From Rhynchopus sp. YZ270_cl-10 (taxonomy: Eukaryota > Euglenozoa > Diplonemea > Diplonemida > Diplonemidae), in the NCBI GenBank assembly GCA_964035575.1, contig OZ037851.1, positions 1,302,001-1,366,000 of the forward strand: a stretch of DNA of 64,000 nucleotides, in the 5' to 3' direction. Both the position numbers and the translations under genes were made by a program. Under the pieces are notes generated by a model. The model worked only from the letters and a program-made list of their open reading frames with translations. It was not told where the DNA came from and did no database searches. Below, piece by piece: positions 23,001 to 35,330 of this stretch. Position 1 is the stretch's first letter. The number at the start of each line of letters is the position of its first letter.

Positions 23001-24120
23001 TGCAACAGCTGCAGCAACAGCAACAACAGCAACAGCAGCAGCAGCACACACTGGCGTCCCCAGCAACCAGCCACATCCAACCCCCCGATGCACATGTTCC
23101 GTACGACAGGGACGAGTCGCCCATCGACCTCCAAAACCTTGCCAGCAATGCGCTCTACACTGTGCACAGAGAAGCCACCTCGTTCCAACACCAGCAGCAC
23201 AACCAAACCAACTACGCAGCACCCCCCAATCTTTCCAGTGCCGCACCCAGGCGCACTGCCGGCACCACTGTGAAGGAGCCTCTGCAGCGCGGCCGCTCCC
23301 CACGCCCTGTGCCACGGTCGATGATGGACGGCTTCGGCAACAACGCCGCGAACATGGACACGCTGCGTGCCGGCAGTGTCATGTCGTCCTGCGGATCTCT
23401 GGCTGAGCCCCCAGGCGACCTCACACGGCAGTACTCCGGTCTGAGCGTTTCGGCACCACGTGTACGTGGTGGGCCACGAAGCGGGTCACCACCTCTTGTG
23501 GGGCGGGCACCATCACCTAACCCTGACCGGGCAGCGTCGAACAGTCCCAACGAGCCGCTGAGGAACATGCCTTCGTTGCCGAGGGGTGCGGTATGTCGTT
23601 TAGAACCACCACTTTTTACTACACTACAAGGTGACTGCACACGTTACCATCACACAAACATTTTTCTTTACTTTACTTGCATCCTTAACACACACTAATT
23701 CTAATTGAGCCCACATTAACCACTACCCTTGCAGAATACGGAGCAGAAGAGGATATCACGTTCACCAGCCCCAGCAAACCGGATACGCCGACCATCACGA
23801 AGCCCCCGACCTGTAGCGCAAGGGGTATGTGCACTCTGCTTATGCGCTATACACATGAAGTAAGAGCTTATCACGGCTTATGCCACCTACCATATTCGAG
23901 AAATCTTCAGGAACGATGAACGTTCCTTTGGCGCTCTTTAATTCACCGTATTATGGGACATGATCCTTAAACTTTCCTCGGGTTATCATAACATTTTTCA
24001 AAAAACACCACCCCCAACTATCAGGGTCCGATGGTGTCCGTACCGTTTCTGCAAGACAGTTTGACACGCCCACACAAGCGACGTGCGGGATCGGAGCTGC
24101 GAATGGGTGGTATGCAGTAG
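20046..24120 (+). CDS. Leucine-rich repeat protein with coiled coil and poly-Q
   Basis: Exons 20046-20736, 20781-23590, 23735-23824, 24025-24120, giving 1228 aa; the first intron is only 44 bp. The last two exons are supported by frame and splice signals only. Residues about 60-330 form ribonuclease-inhibitor-type LRRs of about 28 residues (LxxLxLxxNxIxxxG; for example TSLDLSHNRIGGVGCGALAQ). A charged coiled coil follows at about 430-495, then a long Pro/Ser/Gly-rich disordered region with a Gln tract of about 65 residues (920-985; DNA 22852-23046) encoded by mixed CAG/CAA. The C-terminal exons are Arg/Ser-rich. RI-type LRRs are protein-binding; a cytoskeletal or flagellar scaffold is a guess. 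No kinase, F-box or membrane segment is visible. Confidence 0.85.
22852..23046 (+). repeat. CAG/CAA microsatellite encoding poly-Gln
   Basis: About 195 bp of CAG and CAA codons broken by a few CTG, CGG and CAT codons, in frame with the LRR protein. Mixed codons argue for selection on Gln rather than fresh slippage. Confidence 0.9.
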
Positions 24121-25475
24121 ACAGAGGACACACAAAAGTTACATACAGGGTGTCTACTGTACTGTCCAAACAACGTTGTGTGTTTTTTTCAAGACATTCA
24201 CCTTCAACACACAGGGCCTTCTCCCGCTTCGACGATGTAGATCGGTTCTTTAGATGCATGGTGCTCTCAGAACACTTTTTAGTTTTTGCTTCTAATTATT
24301 TTTTTTTGAGGCGGCTCGGCATGAGGCTTGGAGTCATCTTATTCCCCTTTTTTTTGTACCAATTCCGTTATTTCTGACGCATCCGCTGAACATGCGTTTG
24401 CCAACGAAAGACATATCCTCATCTTTTGAAAGATGTGTGAACCCTGTGACACATTCATTCTTCCGGAGTTTGTTTTTTAAAGATGTGTGTTTAGCGATGC
24501 ACGTATCTCTAGTTTATTCTTTTGTTTTTCTTTTTTCTTTTCATTTTTTTCCAACTTTTCAACGGCATGCCTTTCTCATGTACGATAGAAGCAACTATTT
24601 GCGTTGTGATTGGCTTTTAGAGTGGGGTACTCGTACATTCGTTCCCACGGGCATATCTCAATAGCAACAGCAAGCACTAAAAAGATCACTTTAGAAGAGT
24701 GAGGTGTGAATTTCTCAAGCATCTATCATTTTTTGGGTAGTTTGTAAATGGTGTGCAGCATGTTCTTCAGGCAAGAATGTGATTGCAAGCAAACACCATA
24801 AATAATACAATTTGTAAAAAAAACAAGGAAGCAATGCCCTTTATTACGAGTACTTTGCACAAAAAAAAAACAAAGAAACCCTAAATTATTCAGAAAAAAA
24901 TCGCTACTCTCGTAAGAAAATATGCCTTTCCCGTTTACCCACCCACCCAAGACTCCCCCTTCACTAGATCTTATATTTGTCAACCATTTTCTTTTTGTTA
25001 AGGTGTTATGATTGTTAAAATGCACAAAATGCAATGAAAAAAAAGGGGGATTTTGTTTTTAGAAAATGCAACTTCACTTTCCCCCCCGGTTGATTTTTGT
25101 CTCCTTGCGTCCTCCTTCACTGCTGATTAGAAGATGGCTTGGTATGCAAGGGTGTCGCGCACAGTACATAGCGCTGTGGACGCATTGTAGGGTTGGTCCC
25201 TACGGTTGCTGCTGTTAGGAATCTCTGTGTTCCCATCTACGTCCAGAAAAATACGCACAGTGCTAAATGCAATGTGACGGTGTTCTGTTCGTGAAGTCCA
25301 TCAGAACGCACAATGCAGTTACGGTGCGTTGTCGCCGGATATCTAACACAATGTCACGGTGTGTGGTCGGTACGAATTTTGCATATTTTTTTTCCACAGT
25401 TTTGTCGTGATGCACACCACTTTGCTTACATTTTCTCACCCCCCCTCAACCCCCCCACTCAGAGCCGCTCACACC
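24121..25475. other. Gene-free stretch
   Basis: AT-rich spacer with many T and A runs. Only short frames without motifs are present. GAAAGATGTGTG and AAAGATGTGTG recur at 24428 and 24480. No RNA gene is recognised. Confidence 0.55.
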
Positions 25476-28400
25476 ATGAACGATCTACCTTTGCACACCC
25501 GTCTTTCAGATCCGTTGAATTGCGTTTATTTTGGAGGTGATGATCGGGTTTCACTGCCTTTGACGCCGTTTATGTACTGCAGATATAACAGATACAAGAC
25601 GGACGCGGAGGAGGCTGAGAGCAAAGAGGAGTTCGAACGCCGTGTAGAACGCTTCTTGCAGGCACGCGATGTGCCGAGCAGGGTTGCAGAGTATGAGTTT
25701 CTGTTTCATGTGAACCGTGGCCGGTCCTTTGCGTTGGACGCCCTGGCACACCGCTACACATGCATTGTGTACACTGACAGGGCGGTGTACCGACCGGGCG
25801 AACCTATCTTCGTTGGGGTCTATGTGTGCCATGCAGTGACACAAACGCCCATTGTGCACAAAGGGCTGTCCCGCATCTATGCCCGTCTGCTGCGTGGCGA
25901 CGATTCGGTTGCGTCGCTGTCGTGCGATGCTGTGTGTGGTGCAGCAGGGTTCCGCTTTGTGGCGCCTACCGAAGGAGGTCTGCTGCGTGTCGTCGTGCGC
26001 CCTGTCATGAACAACCATGTCACCTCCCACGCACCCCCTGCCGAGCGCGCCATAGAAGTGAAGCAGTACTTCACCCCAAAGATAAAGATATCGCTTGAGT
26101 TGTCGCAGTCGGTTGTGCATGCAGGGGGCACCCTCTGTGGGTGTGTCACGGCAACAAGCGAGATGGGTGTTGAGTGTGGAGCCATGAGGTGGACCCTGAA
26201 GCATGGCAGCACAGTGTTGCTGCAGGGTGCGCAGGGCTGCGGTAACTTCCGGATAACGATGCCGGAGGACTTCAACGCAAACGGCGACGTCGACAGTGTG
26301 CACCTCGTTGTCACAGTGGAGGACGGTGGGGTGTCTGAAACTGTCCGCAGGACATTGCATGCGAAAGCCGCCAAGGTGTGTCTCCATGTGTACCCCGAAG
26401 GTGGCGAGCTCAGTAAAGGCGTGCAGCAAGGCGTCTTCCTCGAGGCAAGACATGAAAACGGGAGGCCCGCAGAAAATGTGACAATCTACATCAACCACTC
26501 CGGGGAACGTAGCAGCGAGTCTGTGACAACAGATTCGGCAGGGCGGTCCTACTGCAAGATCGGCACCATCGAAAACGATGTGGTAACGTTCTCCTCCGGC
26601 GGGTCCACAGAGGAAGTGTGCGCGAAGGGAACAGTCTCGCTCGTCTGCACAAAGAGTGTGACGAATTCGTCGGAATGCTGTGTGGTCGAGATCCACTCCG
26701 CAAAGCGGCAGAAAGTCCGTGTTTCGCTTTCGTTCCTCAACCACGAAGTCTCGACAGCAGTGTTGACATTGAAGAAGAACCAGAAGGTGTGCCACGGTGT
26801 GTCCGCACCAAGGGGCTGGCATGGGGTCATGCGTGTGACTGTGTTTGAAGTGTGTGCTGATGAAGAGCGTCCCGTCGCAGAGAGGCTGGTGTTCAAGAGG
26901 GTGCCGAGGTCAAAGCGGTTTGATCTGTCGATACAGGCCACATCACCGTGCACACCACGCAGCATCGTGGGGGCGAAGGTGACGACCGAGAAGGCAGATG
27001 TGACTGCGGCGATTGTGGTGTCGAATGCAAGCCAGAGCGACTCTCTGGTGGACCCGCGCGACCGTCCACCTTCCCTCGAGTGCATGCTGTTTGTTGAGCA
27101 GCAGGTGGAGAAGCTCGCGAATGAGATACCGGGTGGAGCGATCTACGACGAGGATGAGGACGAGGACGATGTGGACAGCGACATGGATGACTCCGACTTT
27201 GCGTCGTACGTGCCAGGAGGCGGGCAGTCGCCCCTTGCGTTGCTGCTAGGGGCGCAGGGGTGGCGCGCATTCGTGGAGCATAGCACAGTGAAGGACGCGA
27301 TCCAGAAGCACGGTGACAAGGTCCAGCGTGTCCTTGGTGTCTCCGTGAGTGAGTACATCATGCGTGATTCCGTCTGGAAGGGATTTGACCTGGAGAAAGC
27401 ACGCCGTGCTCTGCAGCAAGCAGACACAGACGCCCTCCCGCCCCGTCCGCGCATATCCAAGAGCGACAGGGAGAGCCACCCAATATGGGGCATGGTGGTC
27501 GACTTTGTGTTCGGCAATGACACTGCGCTTGGTGAGTTTATATCTGACTGTGCAGACCTGAATAGCGTGCTGTATCAGGGGAGGTTCCCCCTTCTTTACA
27601 TGTGTATCGTGTGGTTTTCAGATATGCCTGAACGGCTGCTTCTTCTGCTGAAGCTTCTTGTGACGGCCGGTGTGGATGTGGATGCGACCGTTCAGGGTGC
27701 AGGGTGGGTGGCCTCTCAGAAGACAGCGTCCTATCGCCTGGACGGCTGCACGCAGACTGGCGGCACTGCGCTGTCTGCTGCTGTTGAGAGAGATGCGGGG
27801 ACCGAGGTGGCGACGTACCTGCTGTCGTGCTCTGCCAATGTGTTACTGCGTCCTGTTATCTATAGCTCGCTGTTGGAGCCTGCTGTGCACAGTGTAGCTG
27901 CGTGCAATATGATCCTGGACGCGTTGGAGGCCTGCGAGAAGCCCACAGCAGAGAGCCAGCACTGGGCTCTGCGCTCCGACAACAGAGGGTGGACCGCGCT
28001 GCACTACGCTGCAGGGGAGCCATACCGCGCGCTCTGCCGGCACATCACCCGCCACTACAGCACACACAGAGGCACCGAAACGTTTGCTGCAGAGGCCTTT
28101 GTGACGGAGATAGAGAACTGGACGCCGATGCATGCAGGAGCCTTCTTGACGGGAAACACGCACACAACGATCTCGTTCAGTGGGTGGAGCAAAGGCCGAC
28201 AGAGAGTCGAGCGAGAGCAAGCGCACTGCGACTGGCAGGGACGCACACCAAAGCAACTCGCAGAGTGGCGTCAGGTCGTCCAAAGCAACCCACACCACAG
28301 AACGCTCACAGGGTTCAAGGGTCCGTACGGTGTGCAGCACCGCCCAGCAGCGAGCTTCGCTGTTAGTGTCGTTGGTGCGCCAAGGACAACTGTGACACTG

Positions 28401-31400
28401 GATACAGAGCTCTCCTCCTGCGTGCCGGGTGAGTGCGTCGTGTTCACAGAAAGCAACGCCTTCGCTGTGCTGCAGGACGAAAGCATCGGCGAGCCCTGCG
28501 CCACCCCTGTGCTGGTCACCTCGACACGAGGCCCAGAGAGGACAGAAACAGGGTTCATCGACATCGAAGGCCCACTGCAGATCCTTCCTTCCGAGAGCAT
28601 CGATGCGTTTCTTCTAAGGTTGGCCATGGACCATCTCAAAGGAAACCCCGGGCTCACATCGACTACCGACCTGGGCGCCGTCGCTGTGAGAGCCTCGATG
28701 TTCAAGGTCTCGGAAGCGTGGGGTGGGGAGCGGCTTGACGTCACCAAGACGCCGAAGGAGCTTGGGTTTGCTGTTGGGGATGTCGTGTACCTTTATTGCC
28801 CAATCCTGCAGCCTGTTCTCGCTGCAGGGAAGTTCATTCCACGCATGTTTGCGGACTTCTTCGCTGGGCGAGAAGACGTTGGGGATGTCCTGAGGGTTTT
28901 GCCTCTGGTGTTTAGTGCGGAGGTGCCGATTGTGTTTGCGTATCAGGGGCAGCAGAAGGTGTCGCTGATGAAGCTGCAGGGGTGTTCGTTGTTTGACTCT
29001 GTGCGGATGTTCAAGCACAACCTGCGAGAGTACCTGCCTGGGGGCGAAATGCTTGCTGTCAATGCAGGAGTGCAGGCGGATATGAAAGAATCCGCACAGA
29101 AGGGCAAACTCAACTATGAAGTCGACCTCTGGTACGTAGACCCAGGGACCGGCAGGCGTGTGGTCCTGATCGACACCCACCCACTCCACTGCTACTACGC
29201 GCCCTTCTTTGAGCTCTTCACACCAGCTGGCAGGTCCGCCTCTTGCGACCCGTTGCCACAGCTGTGCATCTCTGTGCGACACACGAAAGGGTTTTTTAAC
29301 TTGCTTGAGGTTACCAAATGCTTGGACGGACAAGACTGGTTGGATGACGACGACGACGATGAGGAGGAGGAAGAGGAAGAGGAGGTCGAGGAACAGGAGG
29401 AGGAGGAGGAGTCTGATGTGTCCTCGGATGACGCAGCAGGGCAGCGTGTCCTACGGGCGCGGAGGGTCGGAAAGCTATCCTGTGCGCAGAGCAAATCAGC
29501 AGGTGCGCGCCGCGCCTCAGCCCTCAGAGCGAAGCGGGCGCGTTTTGACGTCTTCTTCAAAAAGGTGCTGCCATACCTGAACGGCCTCTGCTCGCGGCAC
29601 ACCTCGTTCCTCGACTTCGAATGCTTAAGTGGGCTCTCCTTCACCGACACGCAGATGATCATGACAGAGGCGGAGTCGAACATGAACGACCTGGTGTCGG
29701 AGTACCAGCAGTACCAGGACGCCACGGTTGAGGAGGAAGGTGAGTTCGACGAGGAGGAGGGTGAGGGTGAGGCCTATGGGGGGGCCTATTGTGCACATGC
29801 TGGGGATGAGGAGGAGGAGGAGGAGGAGGCACAGAACATGACGACGTCAATCACAACACAAAATAAAGTGGTTCCGAGCACTGTCCGCTCGGGAGTGGTC
29901 CGTGTGTTCACCTACACCCCACGTACGCGCACCGCAAGCGACGATGTGCAGAAGAGGTCGGACTTCACAGAGACGGTTTACTTCAACGCAGGCGCGTCAC
30001 TTCGCGGCGGCGAGTTTGGCTTCAATTTTGGTGTTAGCGACCTGGTGACGTCGTACCAAATCACTGTGCGGGGTTTTGCAAGCGACGGATCCTTTGGCTA
30101 CGCAACTGCGCAGTTCGATGCTGTGCTGCCGTTCTACATAGACTTCTTGCTGCCTGCAGAGAGCAGCCATGGGGACGAGATCCACATCCCACTCACGCTG
30201 TTCAACTACTCGAAGAGCAGTGTCGCTGTGGACGTGTCGATGGAGCATCTCGGCAACGGCATTGCCATGGTAGGTGCACCGCCTCTGCAAATGAACGTCG
30301 CACCGATGCAAAAGCCCCGCAAGGTCATCCCCCTCAAGATCAACTGCCTGCAAGGCAGGGCCGCAGCCGCTGTCAAAATCCGAGCACAAATTGCAGACAC
30401 CACTACAGGCGACGTCGTGCAAAGACGGACTGCGATTGTTCCACATGGATACGATGTCACCCAAAGCCACAGCGGCTGTCTGACTGTGGATAAAGACTTC
30501 TGTTATGACATTAACTGCAAAGGGAACCTGGGAGGTGTGCAGGTGTCGGCGAAAGTGTTCGCAGATGTGAGTGAGACGCTGTCCAAGACGCTAGAGGATA
30601 TGAGCTCATACCCCACTGGGTGCTTCGAGCAGATGTGTGCCTCTGTCTACCCGTGCCTTGTCGCGATCAGCATCAGCAACGCTGTTGAGGTCGAGACGGA
30701 CTTCCTACTGCGCTCGTATGCGCTGGTCTCCAAGGCAGTGCCGAAAATGCTGAAGCACAAAGTGGGTGCGTCTGCGGATGTCCCACATACGTCGTTCGCT
30801 TGGTTCTCTGGTCGCTCGGATGTGTGTGTGACTGCCCTGGCAGCCTTTATGTTTGCGAAGATGGCGCAGAGTGCACAGTTCCGCGACGCTGCCGACCCTG
30901 TTGTCGTGGAGCTGCTCAAATACTTTACAGCAGTGGAAGGCGACAACGCCCTGCAGCATGGGTGGGGCTACCGGGAGTCCTTCAGAGAGGGGCATCCCTG
31001 GCTGCCAGACGATGCAACGGTGACGGCGTGGGTGATGTGGTGTCTCGTGCAGGTGCTTTCGATGCACGACGCACGTGCCGAACGCGACACAGGTGGCATT
31101 CGTGCAGCCATCACCAGGGCACGTGCGAAGCTTGTGCAGCTCTTTGCAGGCGAGACACCGCCTACTGCCTATGTGTTGTCGTATCTGCTCCTCTCCATCG
31201 ACAGCACACTGACAGACGAGGAAGCGTGTGGGACAAAGCAGTTGCTGGCAAGGCTGCAGTCGTGCCAAGAGAGCAGTGGACGGATTGTGGACAAACAGCA
31301 CAAAAACAAGTGGCATACGTGGACCTATGGGTACGGAAGTGCGGGCACGCTCGAGCTCACTGCCGTCGCCGGGATGGCATTCCTGCACCACGGCGAGACT

Positions 31401-32180
31401 GCGTCTGCACAACAGGCACTCTCCTATGTGCTCCTGACGACGTCCTCATCAGGGCTGTGCTGGCTGTCCACAGCAGCGACGACGGCGGTGCTGAACTTCA
31501 TCACTGCGTGGCATGTCTGTCATCCACCGCCCAAGAACCATGAGACATGGCATGTGGACGTAGCTGTTGGCAGCGAGTCCGTGGCCACCCTCACCTCGGC
31601 TATGACACGGAAAGAGCTGGCAGCTACGAACGCCACCCTCTCCGCTGCCGTCAGCTCCTCTGGAGGCATCAGGCGCATTGTGGCGAAGGTTGCCGACGGA
31701 ACTGGGTACGCCAATGGGTTCTGCCCTGTGCAGTTCAGCTTTGCGTACAAGACGGAGTGTCCTGAGGTGGTGGGATCTTCGCGCTTTGGTCTTTCTGTGA
31801 CCATGCCGGCAGAGGCTGCTGAGGGGGACGTTGTGGAGGTGCATGTGAAGGTGCACAACACGGCTGCTGCGTGCGGCATGGTCTTGGTCAAGGTAGGGCT
31901 GCCGGGCGGGGTGCTGCCCGACACAGCACACCTCCAGGAGCAGGTGCACGCACTCCCCTGGCTAGGTCAGTGGGCCACGCAAGGACGCTACGTGCTGCTT
32001 TACATAGCAGGCTTCGCTGCAGGGGAGGAGAAAGCGCTGACCTTCTGTGTCACTGCAAAGGTGCCTGGGGTGTACACAGGTCTCCCGTCGCAGTGTTTTG
32101 AGTTCTATTCCCCCTCTGCGTCGTGGTGCACACCTATGTCTTGCACCATTGCAGCCGATGACGATTTTATTCAGGTTTGA
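25476..32180 (+). CDS. Giant alpha-2-macroglobulin-like thioester protein with ankyrin and beta-grasp-like inserts
   Basis: Intronless, 2234 aa from the ATG at 25476 ([10 protein letters not shown]). No signal peptide is visible, unusual for this protease-trap family. MG-type domains begin with [16 protein letters not shown] (about 98-113) and [11 protein letters not shown] (306). The [11 protein letters not shown] segment lies at about 590. Between the family's halves is a long insert: ankyrin-like repeats (about 725-930; [22 protein letters not shown]), one or two beta-grasp/ubiquitin-like stretches (about 1025-1110, 1150-1240), and acidic runs (557-575, 1290-1315, 1419-1452) around a basic patch. 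The family resumes at about 1476, with the thioester motif GCFEQ at 1715-1719 (Cys and Gln kept), an alpha/alpha-toroid region and a C-terminal receptor-binding-like domain (about 2110-2234). I infer a cytosolic or nuclear trap or adhesive protein; the ankyrin and beta-grasp calls are by eye. Confidence 0.88.
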   Translation: MNDLPLHTRLSDPLNCVYFGGDDRVSLPLTPFMYCRYNRYKTDAEEAESKEEFERRVERFLQARDVPSRVAEYEFLFHVNRGRSFALDALAHRYTCIVYTDRAVYRPGEPIFVGVYVCHAVTQTPIVHKGLSRIYARLLRGDDSVASLSCDAVCGAAGFRFVAPTEGGLLRVVVRPVMNNHVTSHAPPAERAIEVKQYFTPKIKISLELSQSVVHAGGTLCGCVTATSEMGVECGAMRWTLKHGSTVLLQGAQGCGNFRITMPEDFNANGDVDSVHLVVTVEDGGVSETVRRTLHAKAAKVCLHVYPEGGELSKGVQQGVFLEARHENGRPAENVTIYINHSGERSSESVTTDSAGRSYCKIGTIENDVVTFSSGGSTEEVCAKGTVSLVCTKSVTNSSECCVVEIHSAKRQKVRVSLSFLNHEVSTAVLTLKKNQKVCHGVSAPRGWHGVMRVTVFEVCADEERPVAERLVFKRVPRSKRFDLSIQATSPCTPRSIVGAKVTTEKADVTAAIVVSNASQSDSLVDPRDRPPSLECMLFVEQQVEKLANEIPGGAIYDEDEDEDDVDSDMDDSDFASYVPGGGQSPLALLLGAQGWRAFVEHSTVKDAIQKHGDKVQRVLGVSVSEYIMRDSVWKGFDLEKARRALQQADTDALPPRPRISKSDRESHPIWGMVVDFVFGNDTALGEFISDCADLNSVLYQGRFPLLYMCIVWFSDMPERLLLLLKLLVTAGVDVDATVQGAGWVASQKTASYRLDGCTQTGGTALSAAVERDAGTEVATYLLSCSANVLLRPVIYSSLLEPAVHSVAACNMILDALEACEKPTAESQHWALRSDNRGWTALHYAAGEPYRALCRHITRHYSTHRGTETFAAEAFVTEIENWTPMHAGAFLTGNTHTTISFSGWSKGRQRVEREQAHCDWQGRTPKQLAEWRQVVQSNPHHRTLTGFKGPYGVQHRPAASFAVSVVGAPRTTVTLDTELSSCVPGECVVFTESNAFAVLQDESIGEPCATPVLVTSTRGPERTETGFIDIEGPLQILPSESIDAFLLRLAMDHLKGNPGLTSTTDLGAVAVRASMFKVSEAWGGERLDVTKTPKELGFAVGDVVYLYCPILQPVLAAGKFIPRMFADFFAGREDVGDVLRVLPLVFSAEVPIVFAYQGQQKVSLMKLQGCSLFDSVRMFKHNLREYLPGGEMLAVNAGVQADMKESAQKGKLNYEVDLWYVDPGTGRRVVLIDTHPLHCYYAPFFELFTPAGRSASCDPLPQLCISVRHTKGFFNLLEVTKCLDGQDWLDDDDDDEEEEEEEEVEEQEEEEESDVSSDDAAGQRVLRARRVGKLSCAQSKSAGARRASALRAKRARFDVFFKKVLPYLNGLCSRHTSFLDFECLSGLSFTDTQMIMTEAESNMNDLVSEYQQYQDATVEEEGEFDEEEGEGEAYGGAYCAHAGDEEEEEEEAQNMTTSITTQNKVVPSTVRSGVVRVFTYTPRTRTASDDVQKRSDFTETVYFNAGASLRGGEFGFNFGVSDLVTSYQITVRGFASDGSFGYATAQFDAVLPFYIDFLLPAESSHGDEIHIPLTLFNYSKSSVAVDVSMEHLGNGIAMVGAPPLQMNVAPMQKPRKVIPLKINCLQGRAAAAVKIRAQIADTTTGDVVQRRTAIVPHGYDVTQSHSGCLTVDKDFCYDINCKGNLGGVQVSAKVFADVSETLSKTLEDMSSYPTGCFEQMCASVYPCLVAISISNAVEVETDFLLRSYALVSKAVPKMLKHKVGASADVPHTSFAWFSGRSDVCVTALAAFMFAKMAQSAQFRDAADPVVVELLKYFTAVEGDNALQHGWGYRESFREGHPWLPDDATVTAWVMWCLVQVLSMHDARAERDTGGIRAAITRARAKLVQLFAGETPPTAYVLSYLLLSIDSTLTDEEACGTKQLLARLQSCQESSGRIVDKQHKNKWHTWTYGYGSAGTLELTAVAGMAFLHHGETASAQQALSYVLLTTSSSGLCWLSTAATTAVLNFITAWHVCHPPPKNHETWHVDVAVGSESVATLTSAMTRKELAATNATLSAAVSSSGGIRRIVAKVADGTGYANGFCPVQFSFAYKTECPEVVGSSRFGLSVTMPAEAAEGDVVEVHVKVHNTAAACGMVLVKVGLPGGVLPDTAHLQEQVHALPWLGQWATQGRYVLLYIAGFAAGEEKALTFCVTAKVPGVYTGLPSQCFEFYSPSASWCTPMSCTIAADDDFIQV

Positions 32181-32213
32181 ACCTACGATTTACACAAACA
32201 AACCTATCAATAC

Positions 32214-32483
32214 ATGCAGAGGTCATCTTATTCCACGGAGGGGCCGGGGGTGAAGAGGGTTCGTGCCAACTCCTGCTCACCACGGAAACGTCCGAGACGG
32301 GAAGCGCCTGCAGTGGACCCTTCTGCCTCGCCTGTTCGCACAGCGGAAGACGCCTCTGACACAGCATGCGACGTTCATCGAGCTGAAGGTGATCAGCCCC
32401 CCGAACCGTCTCCTCAGACACGTGGTGCAAAACGAAAGCGGTCCACCTCACCCACAAACGAACGCAGAAGGGCATCGGTGTGA
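32214..32483 (+). CDS. Small basic NLS-rich ORF after the macroglobulin gene
   Basis: 89 aa, rich in Arg, Lys, Ser and Pro, with KRVRANSCSPRKRPRR and AKRKRS clusters that look like nuclear localisation signals. GC content is higher than in the spacer that follows. It begins 33 bp after the macroglobulin stop and in the same frame, with no further stop in between, so it could be a separate small gene, a read-through extension, or an alternative last exon. Another frame (from 32263) is also open over this region. Confidence 0.4.
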   Translation: MQRSSYSTEGPGVKRVRANSCSPRKRPRREAPAVDPSASPVRTAEDASDTACDVHRAEGDQPPEPSPQTRGAKRKRSTSPTNERRRASV

Positions 32484-33705
32484 CATCTTCTGCTCTGTTG
32501 CTGTCATCTGGCCAAGCCTCTGGGTGTAGTGCAGCAGGCCACGAGGTGACGAAGTGATGTGGGGGGAACCTCAGATGACACATGACGTCGTGCACAGGGT
32601 ATTCTTGTATTGACTTTGATTACGAGGTCGGTAGGCAACTGCGGAACACCCCCCAAAAAAATGCATTGCACCAACGTAACATAATTCCATAAGGGTCCGC
32701 TTATTTTTTAGGGAGGGGGTGAGTTTTTTTTGTTTGTGTTGTGAGGAAGCAACGTACCCGTCTTGGCACTGCCCGTGTTGGACTGACAAGATGTACTGCT
32801 TTTATTTTCTCGTGAAACCCCCATTTAGCCCTCTCTTTCCCCTAACGTTAATGACGCAACCGTTGTGCATTCCGCAAAGGAAAATAATAAAAACCCCTTT
32901 CATCTTTTGTTTAGTTGGTACGCTACCCACGTCATACGCACTATCAGGCAAGGGGTTTTATAAAGGTTTAATTCGGTTTTCTGTTTCCTTTGACATGCAA
33001 ATAAAAACAAAAACATTTTTTTTTTTTTTCTACCCCCAAAACGTCCAGAAAAGGATGTCAAAAGGGGAAAAAACCCTTAGCCTGAAGTACAGAAATGAGG
33101 TGAGTGCACAATAATAGGGGAAAGGAATAAACTACAAGTCTCAGATGTTTTAATCATTTCCCACCACAAAGTATTTGTCCTAATAAAAAAAAAATCACAA
33201 CACAAAAAGCGTTGCAGTGACGCTCTGTAGCGTTATTCTTACTTTTTTCGAGAACACCCGAGATCAAAAATATAGCAAGATTTCCTGATCACTGGTCAGC
33301 ACGACATGTCTGGCCTTGTCATGACCTGGTCAATTTACTAACCTACTTTTTACCTGGTAATTTTTTCTGTGACGACACGACCAACCAGGCTACCGAGAGA
33401 ATACGAGAGAGGGAAGAGCGGACTTTAAAAGTGACTGAATTTTTTTTTTTTGAATACCAAAGGGTGGTAACCACTGCACCTCCAACCCCAGCACTGCAAG
33501 ACATTTGAGGGCTGTCTTTCTTTGATTGCAGACTTGGGTGTTTTGATTTCAACTGCCCTCTATGGAATGGCCGAAGAACATATTTGCCCATTCTTCTAAT
33601 ACGTACCCAAGCAAAATAAAAGCGCTTTTTGCAGCCTTTACGGCCTTACACTTCCCTACCTCAGCATCAATACAAACAAACCACTCTCCAGGGACATACA
33701 CAACC
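32484..33705. other. Gene-free stretch
   Basis: AT-rich spacer with long A/T runs. No ORF of note and no structural RNA recognised. Confidence 0.55.
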
Positions 33706-35293
33706 ATGTCTGAACACATGGGCTATCTCGTACGTTTGGATGGTGACACAAACGAACGCTACGACTTGAAGCAGGGCACCACTGTCGTTGGGCGGAAAAA
33801 AAACTGCGACTGGACAATCTGCACGAAGATGATTTCCTCCCAACATATTCGCTTGGAGGTATGGCTTCTTTACGACACATTCTCACAAGATTGCTTTGCA
33901 AGACTGCACACTGAGGACCGAGGACCATTCTGAACCTTTCAGATGCATTTTTCATGACACTTCCACACCACCTACAGGTCACGGGCACGACGGTGCATGT
34001 CACCGACCTTGGAAGCTTGAACAAAACGTTTATCAACTACACGGTATGCCAGCCTGGTGGACTCACCTCATCTTTCCTATCTACCCCTCTCCCATCAGGA
34101 GGAGGAAACGGAGGACGGCGACGATGAAGACACCGACCGAAATGTCAACGTAACATGCGAACCGGATCACCAATACGAGCTGAACGACGGCGACACTTTA
34201 GCGTATGCATCTCTTCCCCCCTCCTCATCTTGGACGAGGTCAGGATGATCTTCCCAACTTTTGCATCTTCCCCCGCTATTTTTCTCACAGCCTTGGCCGT
34301 GTGGTGGTCATTAAACTGGTCATAGAAAAAAAGTCACCAAAGCCTGCGAAGACTGTGAAGGTAGTACCGTCCCCCATTGCAGCTACTATGGTCAACGATG
34401 TGCCATCCCCTATTGCAGCCACTGCGGTCAACCCTGTTGTGCCTGTAGACCAGACTGCTGCGTATGCACCTCCTGCGACACTCAATTTAGACGAGCTCTC
34501 CATGCCAAGAAGCAGTAAGTCCCCTGCCACATCACCGCAGCGCTCTGCACCGGCGATGCCGTTCCCATCAGAAGATGTCGAATCTGAAGAGTATGCGCCC
34601 AAAAAAATTCTCCCTTTTTAAATTTCTAGCAAATAAATGGATGTTTTGTCAAAAGATTTTAATGCATTGTTTCAATGCATTTTTCACTATGGCAGCGTCT
34701 GCGAACCATCGGCGAATTGTCTAAACAATCCTTTCTTTTCTTGCATGAGAGACTTAGGTTCATCTTTCCTTTTTTCAGTGAGGACATACCAAAGCTGCCT
34801 GGTGCTGCGCCTGTTGAGGATGACACACCGCCGCCATGCCGCAATGCGTCACTGCATGAAAAGTTGGCGAAATCTGCCAAAGAATCCGCCAAGAAGGACA
34901 CACCAAAGGATGACGACATCAGTGACTCTGAAGAATCTGATGCGCCTCCGGTAAGCAGGGTTTCCCTGATGGAGAAGAAGCTGTCTGAGAAGAAAGGGCA
35001 GTCTGAGAACGACGACGACGACGATGACGACGCACCACCAACCAGAACGTCAATGTTAGAAAAGAAGCTGAGCGCTGCTGCAGGGAACACTACAGATGCA
35101 ATGGACTGCGACGACGACGACGACGACGAAGCACCGCCCAACAGAGCGTCAATGATGGAAAAGAAGCTGAGCAGCAAAGCGAAGGCAGCTCAATCTGACG
35201 ACGATGACGACGACGACGCACCACCAACAAGAAGCTCGATGCTAGAAAAGAAACTGAGTGCCGCTGCGAGCAATGGCGTCCAGAAGATGGAAT

Positions 35294-35330
<37 letters not shown>

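Noticed and set aside
32178-32180. TGA read as a sense codon (alternative genetic code)
   Set aside because: TGA is a credible terminal stop in the thiolase, CCDC40 and SPRY-like genes, so a code change is not supported.
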